A stretch of 64,000 nt of DNA from Alloacidobacterium sp963823845 (lineage in GTDB: Bacteria > Acidobacteriota > Terriglobia > Terriglobales > Acidobacteriaceae), in the NCBI GenBank assembly GCA_963823845.1, contig CAWGND010000008.1:1302001-1366000 (forward strand), read 5' to 3'. Positions 1 through 8,308 of this stretch are shown here, in pieces; position 1 is the first letter of the stretch; the number at the start of each line of letters is the position of its first letter. The translations under genes were made by a program, and so were the position numbers. Below the pieces are notes generated by a model that had not been told where the DNA came from, made no database searches, and worked only from the letters and a program-made list of their open reading frames with translations.

Positions 1-17
1 AGCGGAGGCCGGCTCAT
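1..17 (-). CDS. IS91-type transposase, first codons only (runs off left edge)
   Basis: The stop codon of the tyrosine recombinase overlaps an ATG on the same strand in an ATGA arrangement. The five codons visible before the window edge read Met-Ser-Arg-Pro-Pro. IS91-family transposases that travel with a tyrosine recombinase often begin this way, and the two genes are usually translationally coupled. The identity rests on the overlap, the neighbour and five residues only, so it is an inference. Confidence 0.4.
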
Positions 18-898
18 GAACTGTGCTTGCGTCCTCCTTGTCGAGAGAACGTGAGAGCATCAAGCGGGCTGGCAGTTGCGCTGAGATGCCGTTGGGACAG
101 ATGCAGGTAGACGGTAGTGACCTCGAGGTCTCGGTGACCGAGCAGTATCTGGATCGTTCGCAGGTCGGCGCCGGCTTCAAGAAGATGTGTGGCGAAGCAG
201 TGACGTAGAGTATGCGGATGGATGTGCCTGTTGTCGAGGCCGGCGCGTTCGGCGGCGATCTGGCAGGCATCCCAGAGGACCTTAGTGGTGACAGGGTAAC
301 TTGCCGTGTGCCAGCGGTTGCCGGGAAAGAGCCACTCCTTCGGCTTGCGCCGGAGGCCGCGCCAGTAGAGGCGCAGCGCATCGAGCAGCTTCGGGCTAAG
401 CATGACATCGCGGTCCTTGCCGCCCTTGCCCTCCCGGATATGAACCACCATCCGCTGGCTGTCGATGTCACCGACCTTCAGGTGGGCCGCTTCCGCGCGC
501 CGTGCACCCGTGGCATAGAGCGTCATCAGCAGGATGCGATGAAACTGCGAGTCTGCTGCGTCAATGAGGCGTGCCACCTCCTCCTGGCTGAGCACCTGCG
601 GAAGGTGTCGCAACTTCTTCGGATAGGGCGTCTCGGCGATGCTCCAGCCGCGCTTCAACACGTGGATATAGAAGAAGCGCAGCGCCGCCAGCCGCAGGAT
701 TACGGTGTTCGGACTGAACTTCAGCTTGGTGAAAAGCATCGCCTGATACTTGCGAATGTCCTCGGGGCCAAGCTGATCGGGCCGGCGATGAAAGTATCGG
801 CTGAAGTGCTCGACACCGTGCAGGTAAGTGCGGATGGTCGTATCGGCGAAGTTGCGACGCCGCAACTCCTCAAGCATGAGCTGGCGTAGTTGGTTCAC
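14..898 (-). CDS. Tyrosine recombinase/integrase (IS91-associated type)
   Basis: A site-specific recombinase with an N-terminal SAM-like core-binding domain (about residues 1-90) and a C-terminal catalytic domain. The catalytic set is visible: Arg in ATGARRAE, the HTLRH box, His in LLGHRD and Tyr in TTVYLHL. I place the start at the GTG at 898 because AAGGAGGA lies six bases upstream; the frame stays open to 943 but has no such site. The stop overlaps the start of a probable IS91 transposase, the usual partner of this small integrase class, so it is probably part of a transposon and not a XerC/XerD housekeeping enzyme. Confidence 0.9.
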   Translation of the reverse strand: MNQLRQLMLEELRRRNFADTTIRTYLHGVEHFSRYFHRRPDQLGPEDIRKYQAMLFTKLKFSPNTVILRLAALRFFYIHVLKRGWSIAETPYPKKLRHLPQVLSQEEVARLIDAADSQFHRILLMTLYATGARRAEAAHLKVGDIDSQRMVVHIREGKGGKDRDVMLSPKLLDALRLYWRGLRRKPKEWLFPGNRWHTASYPVTTKVLWDACQIAAERAGLDNRHIHPHTLRHCFATHLLEAGADLRTIQILLGHRDLEVTTVYLHLSQRHLSATASPLDALTFSRQGGRKHSS

Positions 899-1067
899 AG
901 AGAATCCTCCTTCTCTGCGCACCAAGCTACCCGGTAGCCTCAAGTGTCAGTTCAGTAACACGCGGATGCGTCCGCCGCCGCCGCGGCTTCGTTCATGTCG
1001 GCATGGCAGAAGTGATCCCCGGTGCGGTCTTCCAACTACTTGGTTTCTCCCGGTTTACCGTCTACTA

Positions 1068-1142
1068 GGAAGTAATGCAGTCGTCCGTATAACTGACTAA
1101 TCGAACATGTGCTGTTCTCGATGCTGGATTCAAACTGACCCA
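1068..1142 (+). repeat. 75-bp dispersed repeat, copy 1
   Basis: This stretch matches 11031-11105 over 75 bases with five mismatches and no gaps. In both places it runs directly into a REP-like palindrome. Copy 2 carries two perfect short inverted repeats that are each broken by one base here. It could be the end of an insertion sequence or a mobile intergenic element; no reading frame is linked to it. Confidence 0.8.
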
Positions 1143-1171
1143 TTCAAGCCTTCTGTTGGCTTGAGTGGCAG
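1139..1171 (-). repeat. REP-like palindrome, copy 1 (inverted orientation)
   Basis: An imperfect inverted repeat with arms CAAGCC/GGCTTG and flanks that read ACTCAAGCC and GGCTTGAATGGG on the minus strand. The same unit recurs at 1825-1862, 11101-11135 and 14065-14102. It lies in intergenic DNA close to a RAYT transposase remnant, as REP elements commonly do. Confidence 0.7.
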
Positions 1172-1238
1172 TTCCAATGAGTGTCCGCGAATTTTAATGA
1201 TCCGGGCCTGAAGACAACGTGCTATAAATGGCCGACCC

Positions 1239-1622
1239 ATGAGCGACCAGCCTTCATCGCCCGACGTTGTTGCCTTGCGGCCATTCGTCCCGTCAATGGA
1301 TTTTGAAACCAGCCTGCGCTTCTACGTGGATCTGGGCTTCGCCGCCCATCGATTCGACAAGGGACTCGCTGCGATCGAACTCGGCCCGTTCGGTTTCCTG
1401 CTTCAGGACTACCATGTTGAAGCATTCGCCGGGAATTTCATGATGCACTTGCTCGTGAATGACCTCGACGCCTGGTGGAAACACATCGAAAGCCTCGACC
1501 TCGTCGCGAAGTATGGAGTACGGGCCCCGAGCCCACCGGTAGTCCAGCCCTGGGGCCTGAGGGTCGCTTATGTAGTAGACCCATCGGGCATCCTTTGGCA
1601 CTTCGCCCAGAAGCTAGTCTGA
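1239..1622 (+). CDS. VOC family protein (glyoxalase/bleomycin-resistance fold)
   Basis: A 127-residue protein of typical single VOC-domain length. Paired beta-alpha-beta-beta-beta modules can be read: an N-terminal module with a FETSLRFYVDLGF stretch, and a C-terminal one ending in the usual VVDPSGILWHFAQ strand-turn-strand. VOC proteins are metal-dependent lyases, dioxygenases or drug-binding proteins; the substrate cannot be told here. It stands alone between mobile-element debris. The ATG at 1239 fits the domain start, although no strong ribosome binding site is seen. Confidence 0.85.
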   Translation: MSDQPSSPDVVALRPFVPSMDFETSLRFYVDLGFAAHRFDKGLAAIELGPFGFLLQDYHVEAFAGNFMMHLLVNDLDAWWKHIESLDLVAKYGVRAPSPPVVQPWGLRVAYVVDPSGILWHFAQKLV

Positions 1623-1627
1623 CGTTC

Positions 1628-1806
1628 GGACCAACCCCCTATGCAGTCGGAAAATACCACAAATCTGCGTTTAAACGTGGGCTTTGCGAACGCCCCGAGG
1701 ATTGGGAGTGGAGCAGCTTTCTTCATTATGCGACCGGGCAGGGGGGCGCGTGGAGATTGAGTCGGAATGGACGGCTCGAAGGCGTGAGCGGGTTGCGGGC
1801 AGGCTC
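1628..1806 (+). pseudogene. RAYT (REP-associated tyrosine transposase) C-terminal remnant
   Basis: One frame reads a KRGLCERPEDWEWSSF block and then HYATGQGGA. A one-base shift near 1750 restores VEIESEWTARRRE. Together these match the conserved C-terminal end of IS200-like REP-associated transposases. The catalytic HUH and Tyr part is missing and the frame is broken, so it is non-functional. It ends just before a REP-like palindrome, the expected location for a RAYT gene relative to its cognate repeats. Confidence 0.75.
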
Positions 1807-1824
1807 TCTCCTGCTATCGAACTA

Positions 1825-1862
1825 CCCGACTCAAGCCGAAAGAAGGCTTGAATGGGCCACGC
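1825..1862 (+). repeat. REP-like palindrome, copy 2
   Basis: Arms TCAAGCC and GGCTTGA around a short GAAAGAA spacer, followed by ATGGGCCAC. It immediately follows the RAYT remnant and lies before the convergent end of the aldo/keto reductase gene. Confidence 0.7.
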
Positions 1863-1905
1863 GTCACTCCGGGTCCGTCGAATTGGCGCGTTCTTCGGCG
1901 GAAGT

Positions 1906-2796
1906 TTACGCCAGCGCCAGATTCATGTTGCTGATGGCCTCGTCGATCTCCCCCGTGCTCTTGAATCCGATCGTGGCACAGTCCACGCCCGCATTCCGGA
2001 AAGCGAACCTTATCGCTTTCACACGGTCGTCGTGGCTATTCTGGAATTGACCTCCGCCACACAGCTTCATACCGATCACACCGAGCCCTTCTTTCTTGAG
2101 CTGGTGGATGTGATCGACCACTTCGCTCACATTGTCGGGATGATTGGTGTCCTCGTAAGTCGGCCCGTCCATGCGCGCCCCGTTGTGATTGATGCGGATG
2201 AGTCCCACGTCGAGCCAGTTGGTGCCCGGCATCTGACGCAATGCCGGCAGCCCATGCACCGAGGCGCCATGCGTGCGGATGATCTTTCTTTGCTGCGCTT
2301 CGAGGATACCGTCCTGCCAGCGTTTCGTGGTCTCCGGCCAGTCAGGTGTGTGCTGCCAGTGCAGCAGCATGATGTCAAAGTACTCTGTCTGCGAGGTGCG
2401 CCGCAGCTCATCGAACTTAGCCTGAGGATTTATGCCTTCGTGAAACGTCGTGACCTTGCTCATCAGGCAGTAGCTGTCGCGGGGCAAGCCCTTCAGCGCC
2501 TCGCCCAGCATCCCCGGCGTCCTGTACGCCTCAGCGGTCTCGAAGAAGCGGATGCCGCGGTCATACGCATAGTGAACGAGCCGCGTGAACTCCTGTTGTC
2601 CCAGAGCGGCCTGCACTGAACCGCTGTCCGTCCCGGTTCCAAAGGCCAGCCGCGTCACTCCCACCCTGGAGCGGCCCAGCACTACTGTATCGGTCGCGGT
2701 ACTTCCGGCGGCGCCCAGTGGAAAAGCTCCCACTGCTGCCATGGCCCCCGCGGCCAGACCTGTTTTGAGGAAACTACGACGTGTCGTTGGACTCAT
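1906..2796 (-). CDS. Tat-exported aldo/keto reductase
   Basis: A 296-residue protein. The N-terminus has a twin-arginine signal (RRSFLK at about 6-11, then a small hydrophobic Ala-rich stretch), so export to the periplasm in folded form is likely. The rest is an AKR TIM barrel: FFETAEAY holds the catalytic Tyr, MSKV the Lys and LLHW the His of the usual Asp-Tyr-Lys-His tetrad. The Asp position is Glu here. The C-terminal part contains the cofactor-binding loop region (IGFKSTGEIDEA). The substrate is unknown. It is a single gene facing away from the IS110 remnant. Confidence 0.88.
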   Translation of the reverse strand: MSPTTRRSFLKTGLAAGAMAAVGAFPLGAAGSTATDTVVLGRSRVGVTRLAFGTGTDSGSVQAALGQQEFTRLVHYAYDRGIRFFETAEAYRTPGMLGEALKGLPRDSYCLMSKVTTFHEGINPQAKFDELRRTSQTEYFDIMLLHWQHTPDWPETTKRWQDGILEAQQRKIIRTHGASVHGLPALRQMPGTNWLDVGLIRINHNGARMDGPTYEDTNHPDNVSEVVDHIHQLKKEGLGVIGMKLCGGGQFQNSHDDRVKAIRFAFRNAGVDCATIGFKSTGEIDEAISNMNLALA

Positions 2797-2911
2797 CTGG
2801 ACCTCCGCGGCTCAAGCCGGTGGGCGAGCCGGATGAGTGGATGGTAGCACGGCAGATTCAATCCGGTCCGGCCCTTGGGCGACAGCTCCGATACCACCAA
2901 AGAATTCTCGG

Positions 2912-2957
2912 AAATGCTAATCGTTTTCTTGTGTGCGTCGAGTCCGATAAAGTACAT
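2912..2957 (-). pseudogene. IS110-family transposase N-terminal scrap
   Basis: On the minus strand an ATG opens MYFIGLDAHKKTIS, which matches the start of IS110 transposases, where the first Asp belongs to the DEDD RuvC-like active site. The similarity stops after about 15 codons, so only a scar of the element remains, in the promoter region of the reductase gene. Confidence 0.45.
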
Positions 2958-3524
2958 AGTCTCTGAGGAGCCTCCGAGGTTGTTCTCTGAATCAGCTTGC
3001 CCGCTGAGTTCAGCTTCTTGTAACACCTCGCGCTCATCTTCGATGCTTAGCATTCAAACAATGCACTCATCGAGATTGCTGAGGAACCAGCCACTCTGGA
3101 CGAGTGACCGCCGATCCAGAAGTTAGCCCCGATTTGGGGTAGAGGAAGGTTGGGCGACAATCCTCCCAGAACCCGCGAAATCATTACTATCGGCGCACTA
3201 CCACAGAACGCGCATGCCCGCGATTCCGCAACCGGACTTAGAGTTACTGGGTCTCGCATTGCACTGTGGGACTAGAGCCGTCTGAAGTTGCCGACAGGGC
3301 GCCCATCATTCTGGGTGAGTTCAACGGTCCAAGGCTCCGGCTCGCCATTTGAGCCGGGTACCAAGCTGGTTGAAATGAGCACACCGCTCACACACTTGAT
3401 ACGAAATTATCGGCCGATACGATTGTCCAATTGTTTTACTCCCTGACCTCTGGCACAATTGCGATCGTTCCAGACGCATGTCAGATCGGGCTCAGAAAAC
3501 TTTCTTTGTGAAGGAGAACACACG
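2958..3524. other. Intergenic stretch without a convincing gene
   Basis: About 570 bases between the IS110 scar and the cytochrome gene. Short open frames are present but none has a ribosome binding site, family motif or consistent composition. A 39-codon minus-strand frame ending at 3272 looks somewhat protein-like but has no clear start and may be a remnant. Confidence 0.5.
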
Positions 3525-4580
3525 ATGCCTGAACCTATGAGGGAATCTGTGGGTCTGCCGTGGATGGGCGGGTGGGGCGGAAATGATCGCCGCGTGACGG
3601 TAAAACACAGGCTGATGCTTGGCGTGATCAGTGCAATGCTGGGCGCTTTGCTTCAAGGCTGCACAGCGGGCAAACAACCTTCCCAGGAGGAAACCAGCCT
3701 GGCCAATGCGGCTAAAGACGTTACCATTCCGTTGGAGGCAGGGAAGATGAAGAACCCTCTGCCTGAGACGGATGAGGTCGTGAGCCAGGGCCAGGAAGTG
3801 TTTCTTGGGTCTTGCGCCCAATGCCACGGTCCGGAGGCGCGCGGTGACACGAACATCGGGCGCAATATGAACCCGCCTGCCATGGACCTGACCTCCGCCC
3901 ACGTGCAGCACTGGAGCGACGCGGAACTGTTTTGGATCATACAGAACGGAGTTCGCCTCACAGGCATGCCTTCCTGGAAGTCGAGCATCTCTGATAACGA
4001 CACCTGGAAGCTTACACGTTACATCCACAACCTTCTCCGCCTCGACGCTGCCTCCGCCTCCACAGCAGGCCCGTCACAGGCACAAACCGCCACTTCTACG
4101 CAGGACAAGTACACCCTCAAAGTACCGAATGGCCTCGCGTTCTCCGAGTTCAGAGGATACGAAGGCTGGCCGGTGATCGCCATCAGCCATAACGGAAATG
4201 CGGTCGCTGCGATCCTCGGGAATCCTGTGATGATCGACGCCTATAAGGCGGGCATTCCCGGTAACGGCAAGCCCTTTCCGGATGGCGCCAAGATGGCGAA
4301 GGTGCATTGGAACGCGAAAGTGGATGTCGGTGAACCCGGTGCACCGACGGTGCCAGGCCCCCAGCATGACGTTGATTTCATGGTGAAGGACGGCAAGAGA
4401 TTCGCGGACAGCGGCGGATGGGGTTACGGCGTCTTCGAGTATGACGCCGCGTCCGGTAAGTTCAGGCTCGGCAACTTAACTGACAAGCCGCCGCAGGGGA
4501 ACGATGCCAAGTGCGGGTTCACGTGCCACACGAAAGTGAAGGCAAGAGATTACGTTTTTACGGATTACGGGCACAGGTGA
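3525..4580 (+). CDS. Cytochrome c / cytochrome P460-like lipoprotein
   Basis: The ATG at 3525 follows AAGGAG by eight bases. The 351-residue product has a hydrophobic segment at about 30-44 ending in a lipobox (LLQGC, Cys46), so it is probably an outer-surface or periplasmic lipoprotein. Residues 85-185 form a class I cytochrome c domain with CAQCH (97-101) and a downstream Met in GMPSW as likely sixth ligand. Residues 205-351 resemble cytochrome P460, a c-type heme domain of periplasmic oxidoreductases, including the terminal YVFTDYG. There the heme motif is CGFTCH (330-335), which is CX3CH and not CX2CH. The start is about 29 residues longer than the signal peptide needs. Confidence 0.82.
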   Translation: MPEPMRESVGLPWMGGWGGNDRRVTVKHRLMLGVISAMLGALLQGCTAGKQPSQEETSLANAAKDVTIPLEAGKMKNPLPETDEVVSQGQEVFLGSCAQCHGPEARGDTNIGRNMNPPAMDLTSAHVQHWSDAELFWIIQNGVRLTGMPSWKSSISDNDTWKLTRYIHNLLRLDAASASTAGPSQAQTATSTQDKYTLKVPNGLAFSEFRGYEGWPVIAISHNGNAVAAILGNPVMIDAYKAGIPGNGKPFPDGAKMAKVHWNAKVDVGEPGAPTVPGPQHDVDFMVKDGKRFADSGGWGYGVFEYDAASGKFRLGNLTDKPPQGNDAKCGFTCHTKVKARDYVFTDYGHR

Positions 4581-4744
4581 AGCGGTATGAGCAGACTGTT
4601 TTTGTGTACCGAAGGCGGTCACCGCATTCTTGCAGAATCAGAAAGGCCCTTGAGATAAATGGGGTTTGAAGTCAGGGTGCGGAATACATCTCTCTTTGCT
4701 CACGTCTGACGGAACCGCCTGCTGGGCAAACACTGGGAGGAGCG

Positions 4745-5014
4745 ATGAAGAAGCAGTTTACGGCCAAACTACAGAAGTCGAAAGGCAAGGGCGGATGGAC
4801 ATATGTAGTAATGCCGGACTCAGTAGAATTCTTTGGGACACGAGGCCTTGTGAAGGTGCGGGGAAGCGTTGACGGGTACCCGTTCCAGAGTTCCTTCATG
4901 GCGCTCGGGGATGGTACCCACAAGCTTCCGATCAAAGCTAGTATTCGAAAAGTTCTCCGCAAAGACGAAGGAGATGTAGTGTCCATTCGTTTGGATGAAA
5001 GACTGTCTGGTTAG
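4745..5014 (+). CDS. DUF1905 domain protein
   Basis: An 89-residue protein that is essentially one DUF1905 domain: an N-terminal KFxAxL-type strand, GGWTYV, a central GLVKVRGSVDGYPF strand pair and a final KVLRKDEGDVVSIRL helix-strand. GGGAGGAGCG precedes the ATG. In other bacteria this domain is often joined to a YdeI-like part, absent here. Biochemical role unknown; the fold suggests ligand binding. Confidence 0.82.
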   Translation: MKKQFTAKLQKSKGKGGWTYVVMPDSVEFFGTRGLVKVRGSVDGYPFQSSFMALGDGTHKLPIKASIRKVLRKDEGDVVSIRLDERLSG

Positions 5015-5261
5015 GCCATGTTGAGAAATCAAGTCAACACTAATCATGAGCCTATTCGGTTCGGACCTTCATGCGCGGGGAACTTACTGAAAAGCTGACT
5101 TCACAGGCATTTCGGATTACTTCCAAGCTTGACCGTGATCCACCCACAAACCGCGCGGATAACTCTACCCTTGGGCGATCAGACCGGAATTGTCGGCAGA
5201 TGCCAACAGTATCTCATCAATGTTACGTTCTGCTTTGCAGGGTGGTGTATTGAATCACGCC

Positions 5262-5639
5262 ATGTATCCCGACCTTAAAGGAAAGTTCGCGCTCATCACC
5301 GGGGCCAGCCGTGGTCACGGGATTGGCGCTGCAACCTGCCGTGCGCTGGCGATGCAAGAGGCGAATATTTTGTTCACCACCTGGCAAGCTTATGATCGGG
5401 ATCAGCCGCGCGGAGTTGATGAGAACGGCCCCATGGCACTGGAACAAGCGCTGCTGAACTCAGGCGTGAAGGCCCGGCGCTTGGAAATCGACTTGGCACA
5501 TCCAGACAGCGCGGCCCAGGTTTTGGATGCCGCGCAGGAGTGGCTGGGCTTGCCGGACGTCCTGGTGAACAACGCGGCCCACTCCGTGACGGGTTTGAAC
5601 TGCTCGATGCAGCCAAGCTTGATGCCCACTACGCCGTGA
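5262..5639 (+). CDS. SDR family oxidoreductase, N-terminal part (frameshifted)
   Basis: The NAD(P)-binding half of a short-chain dehydrogenase/reductase. It opens with MYPDLKGKFALITGASRG, where the glycine-rich cofactor loop is visible, and runs to VLVNNAAHS with the conserved Asn. Just after this, at about 5585-5592, the reading frame is lost and the true continuation is in the next frame. The ATG at 5262 gives a normal SDR N-terminus; the frame is open further upstream without a better start. Either a real null allele or a sequence error. Confidence 0.75.
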   Translation: MYPDLKGKFALITGASRGHGIGAATCRALAMQEANILFTTWQAYDRDQPRGVDENGPMALEQALLNSGVKARRLEIDLAHPDSAAQVLDAAQEWLGLPDVLVNNAAHSVTGLNCSMQPSLMPTTP

Positions 5640-6037
5640 ACATGCGTGCCACCTTCCTGTTGGCTGCGGAGTTCGCCAGACGGGCTAAAGCGCTGGGCCG
5701 TTTGAGTGGTCATATCATAAGCATGAGTTCTGGGCAGGATTGGGGGCCGATGCCGGGCGAGTTAGCCTACGTCGCGACCAAAGGCGCAATTGAAGCCTTT
5801 ACTCTCAGCCTTGCGTCTGAGTTGGCGCCTCTCGGCATTACGGTCAATGCAGTTGACCCAGGCGCAACCGATACGGGTTGGATGACGGAGCAAATGCGCC
5901 GCGAGTGGAGTGTGCCGTCGGGAGTGGCAAAATTCAATCAGCCAGACGATGCCGCTCGCGTGATTGTCTTCCTCGCCAGCGATGCCGCGCGGCATTTGAC
6001 CGGGCAGGTGATTCACGCACGGGGGAGTGCGATTTAG
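5540..6037 (+). CDS. SDR family oxidoreductase, C-terminal part (frameshifted)
   Basis: Continuation of the preceding SDR; the meaningful part starts at about 5590 (DGFELLDAAKLDAHYAVN). The catalytic Ser is in ISMSSG, and YVATK supplies the Tyr and Lys. NAVDPGATDTGWM is the usual segment after the active site. The C-terminal TGQVIHARG block is the expected end of the fold. Joined with the first part, the protein would be about 255 residues, the normal SDR length, so nothing but the one- or two-base indel is missing. Confidence 0.75.
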   Translation: MAGLAGRPGEQRGPLRDGFELLDAAKLDAHYAVNMRATFLLAAEFARRAKALGRLSGHIISMSSGQDWGPMPGELAYVATKGAIEAFTLSLASELAPLGITVNAVDPGATDTGWMTEQMRREWSVPSGVAKFNQPDDAARVIVFLASDAARHLTGQVIHARGSAI

Positions 6038-6168
6038 CCGGGCCATCCCTTTTGCTAAACACTCCTCATAAACGGCGCTGGGTAGACCAAATTCACCAAC
6101 TCCCATCGGTTTTGGGTAGTCAAAACACCAAACTCCAGAGAAGATGGAAGGCATAGCCTATCAGTTCA

Positions 6169-8106
6169 TTGAAGAGCAAAAAAGTGTTCGCAGGCTTTCC
6201 GGATGTCGGTGTGGTACGAGTCCAGCAGGATTCTAGAAGGCGAGAGATCCTGTCGGCGCAGATGAAACTCCTGTTCGGCAATTCAAACATTGGACTTGGC
6301 GTCACTGTACTCGCGGCCACAACCCTGGCTTTCCTTCAATGGCGGACCGTTCCCCGATATTTCATCCTTGGGTGGTGGCTCTTCATGACTCTGGTTGCGG
6401 TTACTCGGAGCGCGCTTGCGCTGGCCTACAGCCGCGCTGCGACTGCATCCACCGAGGTTGGCCGTTGGCGAGCAGCGTTTGTGATTGGCGCCAGCCTGGC
6501 TGGCATTGGCTGGGGCGGAGCGGGAGTCCTCTTATATCCAGAAGCCGATCTCATCCATCAGCTTTTCCTTCTTTTCGTCCTGGGTGGGATGATGCTCGGC
6601 GCCGGGTCTGTGCTAGCGCCAAGGCCAGAGGCATTCCTCGCGTTTCTGGTTCCGACGGGACTCATCCCCACAATTCGTCTTGTTGTCGACGGCGATGAAA
6701 TGCACTTTGCCATGGCGCTATTAGCCGCGGTGTTTACTCTTGCCACCCTAATTACGACATGGCGCGTCTATCGCACGGTCGACTTATCGCTCAAGCTGCA
6801 GTTCGAGAACCGAGACCTAGTGGACGATCTGCGAGCCGCTAAGAACCAGACCGAAGCATTGAATCAGGCACTAGAAGACAGAGTCCAGGAGCGTACGGCT
6901 GAATTACATAGATCCACCGAGCAATTAAGGGCTGAGATTGTGCAGCGGGAAGAAATGGAGGAGGAGCTGTTACGTGCGCGCAAGCTGGAATCCCTCGGAG
7001 TCCTGGCTGGTGGTATTGCCCATGATTTCAATAATTTTCTGATGGTAATACGCGGGAATATTGAACGGGCCAAGGCGCACCTGGATGTTGGAGATCCCGT
7101 CCAAGGGATCCTGGATCAAATCGCCGGCGCCTACCAGCGGTCGGCACTGCTATCGTCCCAGTTGCTAACCTTTGCAAAAGGCGGCGCTCCAATCCGGCGT
7201 CTGGTTCCCGTTGCCGATCTGGTCACAGACGCCGTTCACCTTGCACGTGCTGGCGCCTCAACCAGCTTTGCAGTCCATATCGCGGGAGATCTCGGCTTTG
7301 CTAACGTCGATCCAGGTCAGATTGGCCAAGCACTCCACAACATTCTTCTTAATGCCCGCCAAGCGATGCCCGAGGGTGGAATCATTGAAGTTCAGGCAGA
7401 GCGCGTAGAGAACGCTAAGTTTTCGGATGGCTCTGATGCTGCCCCATGCGTCAGGATCTCGATTCGGGACTATGGCTACGGCATTCCTGCCGATGTGATT
7501 CCCTGGATATTCGATCCATATTTCACAACCAAGCCAGATGGGAATGGCCTTGGATTGGCGACAACATATGCAATCGTCGCTAAACACGGGGGTCACATTT
7601 CGGTGGAATCGCAACCTGGGGAGGGGACAGTGTTCGCTATCGATCTGCCATCCTCGCCCGACCGTCCGGCAACAGAGGTTCCGATCGTCAACAATGTGCA
7701 GCCCGGAACGGAACGTGTATTAGTGATGGACGATGACGACGCCGTTCGGTACCTACTCGGGGTCGTTCTGAGCAACCTAGGTTACGAGGTTGAGACTGTC
7801 CGGGACGGAGCTGAGGCAATCGCGATCTACGAACGAGCAAAGCTAGCCGGGAAAAGTTTTGACGTTGTTCTACTGGATTTGACCGTGAGGGGCGGAATGG
7901 GTGGCATAGAAACCGCTGCCAAACTGAAGGAAATCGATCCGTCCTCAAAGCTAATTGTCACGAGCGGCTACTCGGATGCAGCGGTCATGTCAGAGTTCGC
8001 CAACTACGGCTTTGACGCCGTGATTACAAAACCCGCGACCGCCGCCGAAATAAGCGCCGCATTTCGAACGGTGCTAGTTGCGGATGGTCATCCCAAAACT
8101 GATTGA
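6169..8106 (+). CDS. Hybrid sensor histidine kinase/response regulator
   Basis: An inner-membrane signalling protein of up to 645 residues. About six hydrophobic segments fill residues 40-205 and no periplasmic domain is recognisable, so the sensed signal is probably membrane-borne or unknown. A coiled coil follows at about 205-265, then HisKA with the phospho-acceptor His285 in GGIAHDFNN, a HATPase with N (NILLNARQAMPEGG) and G boxes (GNGLGLAT), and a C-terminal receiver domain with the acidic DDDD cluster and phospho-acceptor Asp570. The listed start is a TTG without a clear ribosome binding site; Met or Val codons up to about residue 32 are alternatives. No separate regulator gene is adjacent. 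Confidence 0.88.
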   Translation: MKSKKVFAGFPDVGVVRVQQDSRRREILSAQMKLLFGNSNIGLGVTVLAATTLAFLQWRTVPRYFILGWWLFMTLVAVTRSALALAYSRAATASTEVGRWRAAFVIGASLAGIGWGGAGVLLYPEADLIHQLFLLFVLGGMMLGAGSVLAPRPEAFLAFLVPTGLIPTIRLVVDGDEMHFAMALLAAVFTLATLITTWRVYRTVDLSLKLQFENRDLVDDLRAAKNQTEALNQALEDRVQERTAELHRSTEQLRAEIVQREEMEEELLRARKLESLGVLAGGIAHDFNNFLMVIRGNIERAKAHLDVGDPVQGILDQIAGAYQRSALLSSQLLTFAKGGAPIRRLVPVADLVTDAVHLARAGASTSFAVHIAGDLGFANVDPGQIGQALHNILLNARQAMPEGGIIEVQAERVENAKFSDGSDAAPCVRISIRDYGYGIPADVIPWIFDPYFTTKPDGNGLGLATTYAIVAKHGGHISVESQPGEGTVFAIDLPSSPDRPATEVPIVNNVQPGTERVLVMDDDDAVRYLLGVVLSNLGYEVETVRDGAEAIAIYERAKLAGKSFDVVLLDLTVRGGMGGIETAAKLKEIDPSSKLIVTSGYSDAAVMSEFANYGFDAVITKPATAAEISAAFRTVLVADGHPKTD

Positions 8107-8274
8107 CGTAATGGGCGTATTGGCCTGAGGTCGTTAGTTGTGGATTGAAGAAAAATGCATTTGGTGATGCAGGCTAAAGTGTTTCTCGTACCAAATAGGC
8201 CGCAGATACCGTAGAAGGAGCTCCCCCGACCTTCGTCATGAGCGAATATCAGGTTCTAGAAGGAAACAACCCGG

Positions 8275-8307
8275 TTGGAACAGATTGACATGACGTTATA
8301 TTGTCAT
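8275..8307 (+). promoter_or_regulatory. Promoter and operator of the GntR gene
   Basis: TTGGAA (8275-8280) and TATATT (8297-8302) are spaced by 16 bases, a plausible sigma-70-type promoter. The predicted start lies at the ATG (8309), so the message may be leaderless. Overlapping the -10 is GTTATATTGTCAT (8295-8307), found again with one difference in front of chrA, and TGACA/TGTCA arms flank it (8286-8305). This suggests autoregulation by the GntR protein. Confidence 0.5.
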
Positions 8308-8308
8308 T

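Noticed and set aside
3272..3394. Minus-strand 39-codon frame with protein-like sequence
   Set aside because: No start codon with a ribosome binding site, no family resemblance and a stop just upstream; kept only as a remark in the intergenic entry.
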